Part shown: piece by piece, positions 18,300 through 26,704 of the stretch
Layout of the letters: every line of letters starts with the position of its first letter
Position numbering within the stretch: the stretch's first letter is position 1
Source of the DNA: Myxococcales bacterium
Lineage (GTDB): Bacteria; Myxococcota_A; Polyangia; Polyangiales; Houyiibacteriaceae
Length of the DNA: 64,000 nt
Reading direction: 5' to 3'
NCBI GenBank assembly: GCA_029861865.1
Contig: JAOTYL010000007.1
Span: 124,001 to 188,000 of the forward strand
Notes under the pieces: model-generated
What the model was told of the DNA's origin: nothing
Databases searched by the model: none
The model's input: the letters and a program-made list of their open reading frames with translations, nothing else
Position numbers and translations under genes: made by a program

Positions 18300-18462
18300 T
18301 ATGCCGGGCTGCGGTGCGCGGCACGCCCTCGCCCACTCAGACATCCTCGGCGGGGATGTTTGGAAACGGTGTCGAAGCCCTCTAGGTGGTGGCGTTGGCA
18401 ATATGGGTTGGCGCCTGCGGAACTCGCGTTCGAGGACATGCCGCGCGCCGCAGCCTGGCATA
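18300..18462. repeat. 163-bp near-palindromic intergenic element (24-bp imperfect terminal arms)
   Basis: Positions 18300-18323 and 18439-18462 are inverted repeats of 24 bp with two mismatches. Inside, ACATCC (18341-18346) pairs with GGATGT (18354-18359) to make a small hairpin. It fits neither convergent gene (SDR and NlpC/P60), although the GC-rich stretch has open frames that look like noise. It could be a REP/MITE-like element or a folded RNA. Confidence 0.7.
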
Positions 18463-18475
18463 CCTACTTCACTAA

Positions 18476-18529
18476 GACACTGACGCTGGCGCTGACACTG
18501 ACGCTGGCACTGCCGCTGACGCTGTCAGT
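18476..18529. repeat. Hexanucleotide repeat array, site B
   Basis: Nine 6-bp units run without interruption: GACACT, GACGCT, GGCGCT, GACACT, GACGCT, GGCACT, GCCGCT, GACGCT, GTCAGT. On the minus strand the last unit supplies the TGA stop of the NlpC/P60 gene. The unit family matches site A and site C. Confidence 0.82.
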
Positions 18530-21524
18530 GTGGTCTTTCTCTCGTAGCGAACCAGCTTCTATATTTCTCCATTCGCCTTCGCTGCTCTTCGGGTGCGTGG
18601 CGTTTGCATGTCGTGTGCTCTTCCGTCCCTTGCGGCGCGCCCCAGCGAATCTCGGCGCAGTCGTTGGGGTTGTACGCCATCTCCATGGCCGAGCTCCGGT
18701 CGACGAGGTCGGCTAGGGTCAAACTCCATGCGCTCCCATCGGACCTCGTGTATTGGAAGGTTCGCTTGCCGATCTCTTCTGCGAGGGCCTGCCGGACCTC
18801 GGCAACCACGTTGTCCCGATCAGCCTCTCGTATACCGAAGCGGTCGGGATGGGCGGCCACGGTGCTCGCGAACGAAGTGACGGCGTCGATGCTGATCAGC
18901 AGCCGCATGTCTCGAGAAGGGGTCGAGTAGTCCTCCCAAGGGCCCGACGTCAGGAACAGGGCGGCGCCCGAGGGCATGTCGATTGTCGCGTAGCCTTGCG
19001 ATCGCATGAAGTCTTCGCCGTTTTGGACCGAGCTCAGGCGCCGCTGGACCGATTCCTCGAGGGCGTCGACCAGGCTCGTTTGCATTCGAACCGGGTCGAG
19101 CGCGCGAGGATTGATCATGCCCTCCATGGCGCTGTAGAAGTCGTCCGCTGTTCCACGGTATTGCGCGTCGGACCAGGCCTTCACACGGCCGGCTCGACGA
19201 AGCTCGGCGTTCGTTGCGATCTTCAGCGCCTGAGCCTCGCTATCGAATCCGACGGGGCGCCATCCCTTGAAGCCTGCGCCCACCAGGTCCGTCTTGGGCG
19301 TGAACAAGAACGAACCGCGCCAAAAGCGACGACGACCCACCGTTCCGTCCGGTTGGGCGTCCGCGCCGATCAACACGCCGTAGTCGTCGACTGCTTGCGG
19401 CTTCCAACGTGCGACCACCAATACGTGGCCGTACGGATCGGCAAACACCGTTCCCGGGCGGATCGCCGTGCGGCTCAGGCGCAAGGGATAGAAGTCGGTC
19501 TCCTCTTCGTCCGGGCGCGTGCGTGGGCTCGACGAATGGACCGTGCCCGCCACGCGCCTCATGAAACTCCGAAAGGCGCCGACATCGGTCGCGGCTTCTT
19601 GGAGGTCGAGGTTGCTGAAGACGGCGGGGTCGCAGACCGGAGGCTGATCTCTCCGGCCGCGGCTGCATGTTCGGTAGGCGAACGGAAGCCCGACTTTCCA
19701 AGCGAAGTAGGCGCGAAGGAAATAGGGTAGGTCGGCGCAGTCCGGCTCGAGGGAAAGCCGCGCGTCCTCGCCTTGGAGCCGGTAGTCGTAAAGCAGGTTT
19801 CGCTTCGGATCGCCGATGACCTCTTGAAGCCTCGTCCAGGTCACGTCCTCGTCCTCAGGATCGCGAAATAGCTGCTCGATGAACGCCGAGTAGAGATTTT
19901 CGGTGCTCCGGCTCCACTGCCGTGTCGTTGCCCAGGCTGGGCCAGCGGGTTGGCGTCGCGGCCCTCGGGGAGCGCGGGAGGCGACCACGAACCGATGACA
20001 CGCGAGCGTCCGATCGCCTTCACCCAACACCGCGGTCCACTTTCCAGGCATGGGTTGCGCGACTTCGACGAAGCGGCTGAATGGCGGCCCGTCGAGTATG
20101 CGCTCTTCGGCGTCGACCTGCTCACCATTTGGGCCATAGAGCACGAGTGCGGCGATCCCGGGGTCTCGCTCGCTCGTCGCGATCACGCGAAGGGGCTGCG
20201 TCGCATGTGGCCGTCGCGGCGACGCAAAGATCGCATTGCTCTGCGAGTCACGGCACGCGCCCTCAGGTCGGGCCATAGGCGCGCTCGGCCGCAGCACCGC
20301 ATTGGCCGCGAGGGCGGGTCCAGGTGTTCTTCCGATCACGGTAAGGTGTGTAATGCGACTGAGGAAATCGGTGCGTGAGCTTCCCTCACCGAGGGAAAGG
20401 TCGCTGATCGCGACCCGGTCGACTCGATTGACCGTTTCGAGCTCGGTGCCTTCGCACGGTGTCAGGTATTCGGAGAAGGCGTGCATCGCCATCGGAATCC
20501 CTTCCTCCGTCGTGCCGAGGTACAACATGATGTGCCCTGGGAAACGCAGCAGCACGATACCGCGACGCGCCGCTGCCTCGAGCAGGAGTCGCTTCTCGTT
20601 GAGGTCTCGCACTTCCGAAACATCGACCGAGAATGTGCCGGCCTTGGCCTGGCGTGCGCTGTGTCGTGGCAGATCGATGCCGAAACGACCAAAGACCTCG
20701 AGCAGAAACCGAGAGCAATCGTAGCCTCCGTCTTTTCCGCCCCAGCCGTAGGGCGCGCCGAGCAGCGAAAACGCCTCGGTCAAGAGGGCCCGACGCGTGA
20801 ACGGCGGCGGCTCAGACCGAGCGAGCTCTCGTTGCAAGGATTCGGGTGAAAGCGGCCCGGACAGGTCCTTACCCGTGACCCAGCCGAGTGCGTACGGGGT
20901 GCGTGCCAGAAAAAGCCCGTTTGGCCAGCGCGACAGAAGCTGAACGACTTCGCCCGGTCGAATGGTGCTGCATCGGTTGCGATCGAAGTCCAAGTCGACT
21001 GGTATGTGGTAGAGCCCCTCCGGATACGGGCCGCACCGTAGGGGCTTGAGCGCCTCGGCGAGCCGCCATTGCTGCAGCAGCTCGAGCCCGTCTGGTTGGT
21101 CGAATGGTGAAAGAGCGTCGGCCTCGATCGCTTTGCCCTTCGCATCGACCAACGTACCGTCGCCGAGCTTCGCGCGCAGGTAGTCGAGCCGCTCGCCGAC
21201 CTGAGCCAAGAGCGCCGCTTCGTCTACGGGGGCCGCGAGGTCGGCGTGCCCAAGTGGCTCCCCGTCGATCAGCTCACCAAGAGCGATGTTATGCCTTTGC
21301 ACTTCTTCTGGGGCGAGAAGCGGCGTGTCGACCGGCTCGTACGCCTCCGCACGCGTCAGCCAGTACTCGAGCTGTTCGTGTTCTGGTGCCACGTTCGCGA
21401 GAGGGGGCGCGACCCGGCGGACTTCGGGGCAACTCGGGTCGCGGCGTTCAGTGACGGGGGAATCGTCGCGGCAGCTCGGACACGTGAGACACACTACGGC
21501 CCCGAGGGCCGCGAGTCTCGTCAT
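18525..21524 (-). CDS. NlpC/P60 lipoprotein with SH3 and a second papain-like Cys-His domain
   Basis: The ATG at 21524 overlaps the upstream stop by 4 bp (ATGA) and gives 999 residues with a lipobox (CLTCPSC). An N-terminal helical region precedes an SH3-like segment (about 184-221, ending ALGWV). The NlpC/P60 domain follows: Cys in YDCSRF (about residue 270), His in GHIMLYLG (about 331) and a third polar residue near MHAF (about 348). These domains cleave peptidoglycan stem peptides. The last ~480 residues contain a second possible active site, Cys in DCADLPYFLRAY (about 596) and His in DPYGHVLVV (about 700), resembling transglutaminase/NlpC folds. This C-terminal part is otherwise unrecognised. 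It is last in the MepA operon. Confidence 0.87.
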   Translation of the reverse strand: MTRLAALGAVVCLTCPSCRDDSPVTERRDPSCPEVRRVAPPLANVAPEHEQLEYWLTRAEAYEPVDTPLLAPEEVQRHNIALGELIDGEPLGHADLAAPVDEAALLAQVGERLDYLRAKLGDGTLVDAKGKAIEADALSPFDQPDGLELLQQWRLAEALKPLRCGPYPEGLYHIPVDLDFDRNRCSTIRPGEVVQLLSRWPNGLFLARTPYALGWVTGKDLSGPLSPESLQRELARSEPPPFTRRALLTEAFSLLGAPYGWGGKDGGYDCSRFLLEVFGRFGIDLPRHSARQAKAGTFSVDVSEVRDLNEKRLLLEAAARRGIVLLRFPGHIMLYLGTTEEGIPMAMHAFSEYLTPCEGTELETVNRVDRVAISDLSLGEGSSRTDFLSRITHLTVIGRTPGPALAANAVLRPSAPMARPEGACRDSQSNAIFASPRRPHATQPLRVIATSERDPGIAALVLYGPNGEQVDAEERILDGPPFSRFVEVAQPMPGKWTAVLGEGDRTLACHRFVVASRAPRGPRRQPAGPAWATTRQWSRSTENLYSAFIEQLFRDPEDEDVTWTRLQEVIGDPKRNLLYDYRLQGEDARLSLEPDCADLPYFLRAYFAWKVGLPFAYRTCSRGRRDQPPVCDPAVFSNLDLQEAATDVGAFRSFMRRVAGTVHSSSPRTRPDEEETDFYPLRLSRTAIRPGTVFADPYGHVLVVARWKPQAVDDYGVLIGADAQPDGTVGRRRFWRGSFLFTPKTDLVGAGFKGWRPVGFDSEAQALKIATNAELRRAGRVKAWSDAQYRGTADDFYSAMEGMINPRALDPVRMQTSLVDALEESVQRRLSSVQNGEDFMRSQGYATIDMPSGAALFLTSGPWEDYSTPSRDMRLLISIDAVTSFASTVAAHPDRFGIREADRDNVVAEVRQALAEEIGKRTFQYTRSDGSAWSLTLADLVDRSSAMEMAYNPNDCAEIRWGAPQGTEEHTTCKRHAPEEQRRRMEKYRSWFATRERPH

Positions 21525-22459
21525 GTAGGCGCCAGCATCCATCGAATGATTTGGTCGTCGACCGTACCGCTGGTCCCTATACCGAGGTCCACTTGCTGCG
21601 GAAAGCCGACGTGTCCTCCCCGGTCGGTGATAACACGTCGGAGCCTCTTCGCGCTGGCAAGCCAGGGTCGCACCGTATCGATCAGCACCATCGGGTCCCG
21701 CTCGGCCGCTACGAAAAGCGTGGGGGTCTCGATATCGCCGAGGATGTTGCATGCGCTCGTCTTCGCCCAGTAGTCCTCGGCCCCAGCAAACCCGTGACGA
21801 GGCGAAATCACCTCTTCATCCCATTGCTCAAGCGTGTCGATTCGCATGGCCTTGTCGATGGGCAGGGGTACGCCTCGCCGTGCAGCGACCTTTTGGTAGA
21901 TCTCCTTGAGCCCGCGCAGCATGTGAAGTCGATAGAATGCGCGATGGGGTCTGTCGATCGCACGCGCGCCCTTTTCGAGATCGATCGGGGAGCAAACCGC
22001 CGCCGCGGCCCGCACACGCGGATCGGGGTTGCCCGCGAGATATCGAAGCACCATGTTGCCGCCCAGCGAATACCCAAGCAGTAGAATGCGATCGTACGCC
22101 TGCAGTGGTTTGCTACGAAGCGCGGCCTCGAGATCGGCTATCAGTCCTGCGTGGTAGAAGTCCTCGCCCCGGCGGTCTGCTCCGCGGAGGTTCAATCGCA
22201 AACTGTCGAGACCTGCCCGTGCTGCAGCTTGTGCGGCCCGTACCGCGTAGTAGCTCGTCGCGCTTCCGCCGAGCCCGTGCACGATCACGACGAGGGTGTT
22301 GGACGCGCCACTCTGCGACAGCCGGCCGTTGAGGCTCAAGGTGCCGACTACCCCGTCCTCGAGCCGCGTCACCCATTCCGTCGATTGCGGCGCCCGCGGC
22401 GGGATCAGCGTGTGGCGAAGAAACGGCGCGAGGGTCCAGAAGTGACCCCGCAGGCTCAT
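21521..22459 (-). CDS. Alpha/beta hydrolase, YheT-type
   Basis: The ATG at 22459 overlaps the stop of the MepA gene (ATGA) and gives 312 residues. Motifs: HGLGGS oxyanion region, nucleophile Ser in LLGYSLGGNM, and His in DRGGHVGF. The DLEAALRS and RSPID-type segments match the YheT/EMB8 family of esterase-like hydrolases, whose substrates are mostly unknown. Because it is locked between two peptidoglycan-enzyme genes, an envelope-related ester substrate is plausible, but this is inference. The open frame extending upstream to 22804 overlaps MepA and is not used. Confidence 0.87.
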   Translation of the reverse strand: MSLRGHFWTLAPFLRHTLIPPRAPQSTEWVTRLEDGVVGTLSLNGRLSQSGASNTLVVIVHGLGGSATSYYAVRAAQAAARAGLDSLRLNLRGADRRGEDFYHAGLIADLEAALRSKPLQAYDRILLLGYSLGGNMVLRYLAGNPDPRVRAAAAVCSPIDLEKGARAIDRPHRAFYRLHMLRGLKEIYQKVAARRGVPLPIDKAMRIDTLEQWDEEVISPRHGFAGAEDYWAKTSACNILGDIETPTLFVAAERDPMVLIDTVRPWLASAKRLRRVITDRGGHVGFPQQVDLGIGTSGTVDDQIIRWMLAPT

Positions 22460-23394
22460 GAATCGTTGGGTAGCAGCGCGCTCACGGCAGGCGCCTCGGT
22501 CGGCCTGTCGTGCCAAGCATAAAAAGGCGGGCGATCCTTGCAGATCGGCCGATCGTCGTCCGAGCAGTAGACGCGCACGTGGAAGTGACTGCGGTGTGGT
22601 GCTCCGCGACGCGGCTGCGAGATCACCCGCTTGGCGCGCATGAGGAGCTCGGGGTTCGCGCGCTCCTTCAGGGCCTGTTGAAGCAGCTTGCGCTTCGTAG
22701 AGTTCGTCACGAAGATGTGCTGGATATCGGTCGTCGGATGGCTGAGCAAGGATTCCATCAGCGCCCAGTTGCGTGCGGCATCGAACTTGTAGATCGCGCC
22801 CCATTGTCGACCGATTCCCTTGCTATTGAAGGGAACGAACACGTGATTGTTCACCGGCGTCGATTTGCGATCGAGCATGTAGAAACCAAGGTCCACGTCG
22901 CGACCGCTTTGATGCGACTTGTGAGGAACGAATCGACCGCCACCAGCTCGAGAGAGGTCGCCCACGGTCAGACGCGAGCGCGGGTAGCGGAAGGCGACTT
23001 CGTGCGCGGCGTATTCGATCAATCGGACCAACTCACCGGTGCCGTACCTCGTGTTGAGGGACCCGACCTTGACCGTTAGGTCCTTATCATCGTTGATCCG
23101 CACTCCGAAGCGCAGCAGCCCGCGGTTCGGGTATCCGACGGACACGCTAGGATTGGGTTCCAAATCGGAAGGCGCAATCCGGCGCGGCATTCGGGAGATG
23201 CGTTCGAGGTCCGCATCGCTTGGCTCGGCGTGCGTCTCAGCGTGGTAGGCTTCGCGAAGAGCTGGATCACCGGTCATCGGTAGCTCCGCAAGCGCGAAGG
23301 TGCCTGATAACCATACCAGCGACATGGCAGTCAGAGCACAGATCAACGGGACGAGCCTAGACTGCTTACCCCTCTTCATTTCTCGGCTGCCCAT
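22456..23394 (-). CDS. Penicillin-insensitive murein endopeptidase, MepA-like (copy 1)
   Basis: The 312-residue protein has an N-terminal signal (ICALTAMSLVWLSGTFALA) and the MepA (M74) zinc motifs HKSHQSGRDVD and HRSHFHVR. These enzymes cut the D-Ala-mDAP cross-link between peptide stems in the periplasm. It heads a three-gene operon with 4-bp overlaps to the hydrolase and the NlpC/P60 gene. A second ATG five codons in (23379) would also be acceptable as start. A paralogue lies at 34190-35191. Confidence 0.9.
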   Translation of the reverse strand: MGSREMKRGKQSRLVPLICALTAMSLVWLSGTFALAELPMTGDPALREAYHAETHAEPSDADLERISRMPRRIAPSDLEPNPSVSVGYPNRGLLRFGVRINDDKDLTVKVGSLNTRYGTGELVRLIEYAAHEVAFRYPRSRLTVGDLSRAGGGRFVPHKSHQSGRDVDLGFYMLDRKSTPVNNHVFVPFNSKGIGRQWGAIYKFDAARNWALMESLLSHPTTDIQHIFVTNSTKRKLLQQALKERANPELLMRAKRVISQPRRGAPHRSHFHVRVYCSDDDRPICKDRPPFYAWHDRPTEAPAVSALLPNDS

Positions 23395-23492
23395 GTCTCG
23401 CGTTGGCGGAGTTTTGCCCCGATTCCCCTCAAATGCCAGTTTGACCGCTCACAAAGTGAAAATCCAGAACTGAGAGCCCGTTCAGCGAGGGC
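23395..23492. other. Intergenic gap upstream of the MepA operon
   Basis: This 98-bp stretch contains the MepA operon promoter, which I cannot define further. It also lies after the end of the membrane protein gene that follows on the same strand. Confidence 0.4.
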
Positions 23493-24041
23493 TCATCCGA
23501 GCGCGGGCTCACCCTCAGCGGCTTCTTGCAGCGGCAGGTCGCTCGGAGGGGGAGCCTGTGCCCCCGCCAGATAGAGTGCGAAAAGCCACCAGATCACCCC
23601 AAGACCCCAAACGAGGCCGAGAACGACCCCGCCGTCGATAATCCCTCGCCAGGGCTGGGGTAGGCTCCTCACCCACCAAATCACCACGACCAGTGCCACG
23701 ATGAAGCTCCAGCTCACGGTCATCTGGCGGCGGGTCGAGTGGAAGAGGCTCATGCAAAAGGGGAGTGCCAGGACGACCCAAAGCGGTCGCGGGTTCTGGC
23801 CGAGATACACGGCGCGAGACACCACCCGAGGCGAAAAACGGAGCTGAAAGCCTCGGTAGCCTTCGAGATAAGCGTTGGCGACCAGCCAGCCGACGTAGAG
23901 AGCTTGCTGCCCCCTGGTCATGAGGCCCTCGGTCCAGGGCTCGAGGGCCAAGGGGATCAAGCTCCAAATCGCGCGGCCGAGCAGAATCGACACCCAGGCG
24001 ATCCCCCAAGCGGCGACCAGCTTTTCCCGCGGTGAGCGCAT
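23493..24041 (-). CDS. Predicted multi-pass membrane protein, function unknown
   Basis: The 182-residue protein has about four hydrophobic helices (for example ALYVGWLVANAY, WSFIVALVVVIWWV, GVVLGLVWGLGVIWWLFALYL) and basic loops, with a Pro/Glu-rich tail. I recognise no conserved motif. It is divergent from the Wzz-like gene by 88 bp. Confidence 0.68.
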   Translation of the reverse strand: MRSPREKLVAAWGIAWVSILLGRAIWSLIPLALEPWTEGLMTRGQQALYVGWLVANAYLEGYRGFQLRFSPRVVSRAVYLGQNPRPLWVVLALPFCMSLFHSTRRQMTVSWSFIVALVVVIWWVRSLPQPWRGIIDGGVVLGLVWGLGVIWWLFALYLAGAQAPPPSDLPLQEAAEGEPALG

Positions 24042-24129
24042 GGACGGCGCGACGGTAGCAGCCCGGCTCGGGATGTCGACTTGCCTCGGGCAGGCCTACA
24101 CCTCCATGCTCTTTTGACTGAGGCACTCT

Positions 24130-26658
24130 TTGGACGACACCGCTTACGGATTGGATGAGGAACAACAGGCTGCGAAGCCGAAACGACCAGGGCTCCCTGT
24201 AGAGCCGAGGCGGATCCTCGGGATCCTCGCCGAGCATCGCAAGGAGTTGGTTCTGGCCTTCGTCGGCACGGCCGTTCTCGCTCTGATCGCTTTTTTCTTC
24301 GTACCTCGCACCTATGAGTCTTCGTCCCACGTACTCTACGAAGGGACCCCGCTCCTCGATGCGGATCCCGAAAAGGGCGAGCTGAGCGCCTTCCTCGATA
24401 CGGTGCTTTCGTCGAGTCGGCTTCGTGAAGTTCGCGAGCAGCTCGGCTGGGATCACTCCTTGAAAGCACTCGAGGCGCAACTGAAGGTGACGCAGGAGAG
24501 CGAAAGCTCGATGCGAATCGTTGCCAAAGCGGGCACGGCCGAGGACGCGCAAGCGCTCGCGCAAACGGTGCTCGACGTGTTTCTCGCGCGACAAGCGAGC
24601 TTCAATGCGAACCGGCTCGAGACACTTCGCGCAGAAACCGAGGTCGCTCTCGTGCACGCAAAAGAGCGCCGCACCGAAGCTGCCAAGGCGTTCGAGTCAT
24701 TCCAACAAGAGAGCGGGAAACCGGATCTGCTTCAAGATCAGGCGCGCCTCCTCGAGCGGGTTGCCACGCTTCGTTCAAAGGCCGATGAAGCAGCGGTCGA
24801 GGCGGCTGCCCAACGGGCGCAGATCGAGGAGCTACAGAAGGCACAGCAAGAGCTCCCTCGTCAAGTCATGGGAAGCGCAACCGTGGGCACCCCGGTCGAT
24901 GCGCCGCTTGCCACGGCCCGGTCGGAGCTCGCGACGGCGCGCGCGACGCTGAGCGAAGAACACCCCCGCGTACAAGCGCTCCAACAGCGCGTCAACAGCC
25001 TTCAGAGGCAGCGTCAATCGCAGCCAAACGAGCGTGGCCAGCAGACGATGGTGTCGAACCCGGCTCGTGACGCAGTCGAAAAAGAGCTGGCGACCGCTCG
25101 AGCAGCCCTGGCGGCTGCTGAGGAACGCGAGGCCGCGTTGCGCGTGCTGATCAAGTCGGTAAAGGCCGAGGCGGACGCGTTGGCACCGGCCGAAGGGCAG
25201 GCGCGACAGGTTGTGCAGGCGCTTGCGGTCGCCGAGCAGCGGCTCCAGTACCTCGACGAGCGCGCCACTCGGCTGCAGGATGCGGCGGTCGGATCGATGA
25301 CCGGGTTTCGTGTTCTCTCAGCTCCGCCGCTACCAGAGGAATCCAGGCGGTCGAAGACGAGCGTGTTGCTGCTCCTACTCCTGCCGATCCTCGTCGTGTT
25401 CATCGTCGCGCTGGTCTTATTGGCGAGGAGGCTCCAAGCACTCGCCGTGGAGGCCCCGCGGGAGGTCGCTTGGTGGGGGAACGGCCCCGTGCTCGGGACG
25501 AGCGTCTGGCCCCGCGACCCCGACGCGCTCGACTTTTTCGTCGATGAGCTCGAGGACCATGGTGTCCACGGAGTAGGTCGAACCTTGGTGGTTCCTGCAA
25601 CGGAGACCGAGCGCGATATCGCATGTGCCTTCGCGATCCGCTTGTCGAAGGCGCCGTGGCTCGCGGCCGCGATTCTCGACGTGGAGGAAAGGCCGCCCGA
25701 TGTCGACACGCGGTCCTTGAGGACGCCGCTCGCCCGTACGCCGCGGCTCACACCATCAGCCACGGCAGTGCCGAGACAGCTTTCATCGCAGAACACGCCG
25801 AGGGTGCCGCCTGGGCGTGCGATCAAGACTCCGAAGCCCCCGGCCCGGCCCACTATCCAGGGTCTTTCAGCACCCACGTCGGAATCGACGCCCACCTCGA
25901 AATCGAAATGGAGCTCCGCGCCTCCTCCCCCTGCCAAGTCCGACCGAGCTCCGAAGGATGTCACCGAGCAGGAGAAGTCCTCGTCTTCGCGCCCACCCCG
26001 CAAGAAAACGATCGTCGGGTTTCCCGCCGTGCGAGGCTCAGGATCGTCACAACCCCCCCCCGCTACGGCACGCCAGACCACGCCTCGGTCCGTACGCGGC
26101 GTTACGCGAGCCACAGTTCGAATGGTGATTCAGCCAAGCGATCTCGACCGGTCGACCGGTGCTTTCGAATCTCGCGACGCCGGGAACGCCGACGAGGAAG
26201 CGTTTCTGCTGACGCGACCCGTTGCGACGGCGGGCGCATCGATCCCGCCCGAAAGCCATCGCGACGCGCCTGCATCCCACGCGGTCATGCGTGCTGCCGT
26301 GCGCTTGCTCGGTAACGGGAGCGATGAAGCGACGGGCCTTCGTCCCTCGGATCCCCCATCGGTTCCCGCGGTTGGCGAGACCACTGCCGTCGCGCTTGCC
26401 TGGAATGGTCCACTCAGTGGTCCCATCCTTCGCCGTGCAGCCCGTCTTGCGCATCGCGTTTTGGTTGTCGTCTCGTCCGGAATGAATGTCATCGAGCTGA
26501 CGCGTGTGACGACTCGCCTCGGACGCGAAGATGGGGTGGGGTACGTGCTGGTCAATCTAAAGGACGCCTACGTCGATCTCGACGACCGCGTGGGGGACGT
26601 CGAGGCATTCTGGGGTGCCCTTCAGCAGGGCGACAGACCGGAATCCCGCGCCTCTTAG
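24130..26658 (+). CDS. Wzz/GumC-like chain-length protein fused to a degenerate BY-kinase-like domain
   Basis: The 842-residue product has a Wzz layout: transmembrane helix (about 38-58), long periplasmic coiled coil (about 160-385) and second helix (about 411-432). The cytoplasmic part (about 446-525 and 745-815) looks like a bacterial tyrosine kinase with no Walker motifs. In the P-loop position it reads VVPATETERDIACAF instead of a GxxGxGK(S/T), with ILDVEERPP where Walker A' (DxDxR) should be. Between the halves lies a ~130-residue Pro/Ser/Thr/Lys-rich linker (about 528-660). The start is TTG at 24130. No capsule or O-antigen cluster surrounds it. It is probably structural or regulatory. 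Confidence 0.75.
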   Translation: MDDTAYGLDEEQQAAKPKRPGLPVEPRRILGILAEHRKELVLAFVGTAVLALIAFFFVPRTYESSSHVLYEGTPLLDADPEKGELSAFLDTVLSSSRLREVREQLGWDHSLKALEAQLKVTQESESSMRIVAKAGTAEDAQALAQTVLDVFLARQASFNANRLETLRAETEVALVHAKERRTEAAKAFESFQQESGKPDLLQDQARLLERVATLRSKADEAAVEAAAQRAQIEELQKAQQELPRQVMGSATVGTPVDAPLATARSELATARATLSEEHPRVQALQQRVNSLQRQRQSQPNERGQQTMVSNPARDAVEKELATARAALAAAEEREAALRVLIKSVKAEADALAPAEGQARQVVQALAVAEQRLQYLDERATRLQDAAVGSMTGFRVLSAPPLPEESRRSKTSVLLLLLLPILVVFIVALVLLARRLQALAVEAPREVAWWGNGPVLGTSVWPRDPDALDFFVDELEDHGVHGVGRTLVVPATETERDIACAFAIRLSKAPWLAAAILDVEERPPDVDTRSLRTPLARTPRLTPSATAVPRQLSSQNTPRVPPGRAIKTPKPPARPTIQGLSAPTSESTPTSKSKWSSAPPPPAKSDRAPKDVTEQEKSSSSRPPRKKTIVGFPAVRGSGSSQPPPATARQTTPRSVRGVTRATVRMVIQPSDLDRSTGAFESRDAGNADEEAFLLTRPVATAGASIPPESHRDAPASHAVMRAAVRLLGNGSDEATGLRPSDPPSVPAVGETTAVALAWNGPLSGPILRRAARLAHRVLVVVSSGMNVIELTRVTTRLGREDGVGYVLVNLKDAYVDLDDRVGDVEAFWGALQQGDRPESRAS

Positions 26659-26704
26659 GCGCATGTTTGCGGCCCCAAGTCCTCTAGTCTATCTAGCTTG
26701 CGCG

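Noticed and set aside
18301-18483. 60-codon open frame through the palindromic element
   Set aside because: It follows only the GC-rich repeat arms; there is no ribosome site and no homology-like pattern. A repeat or RNA is more likely.
25014-26114. 366-codon minus-strand open frame over the Wzz-like gene
   Set aside because: It is low-complexity (Ser/Arg-rich), the complement of a Pro/Ser/Thr linker and coiled-coil gene. No domain is visible.
26659-26704. Cobalamin riboswitch upstream of mutA
   Set aside because: The gap is only about 46 bp, too short, and no B12-box pattern is visible.
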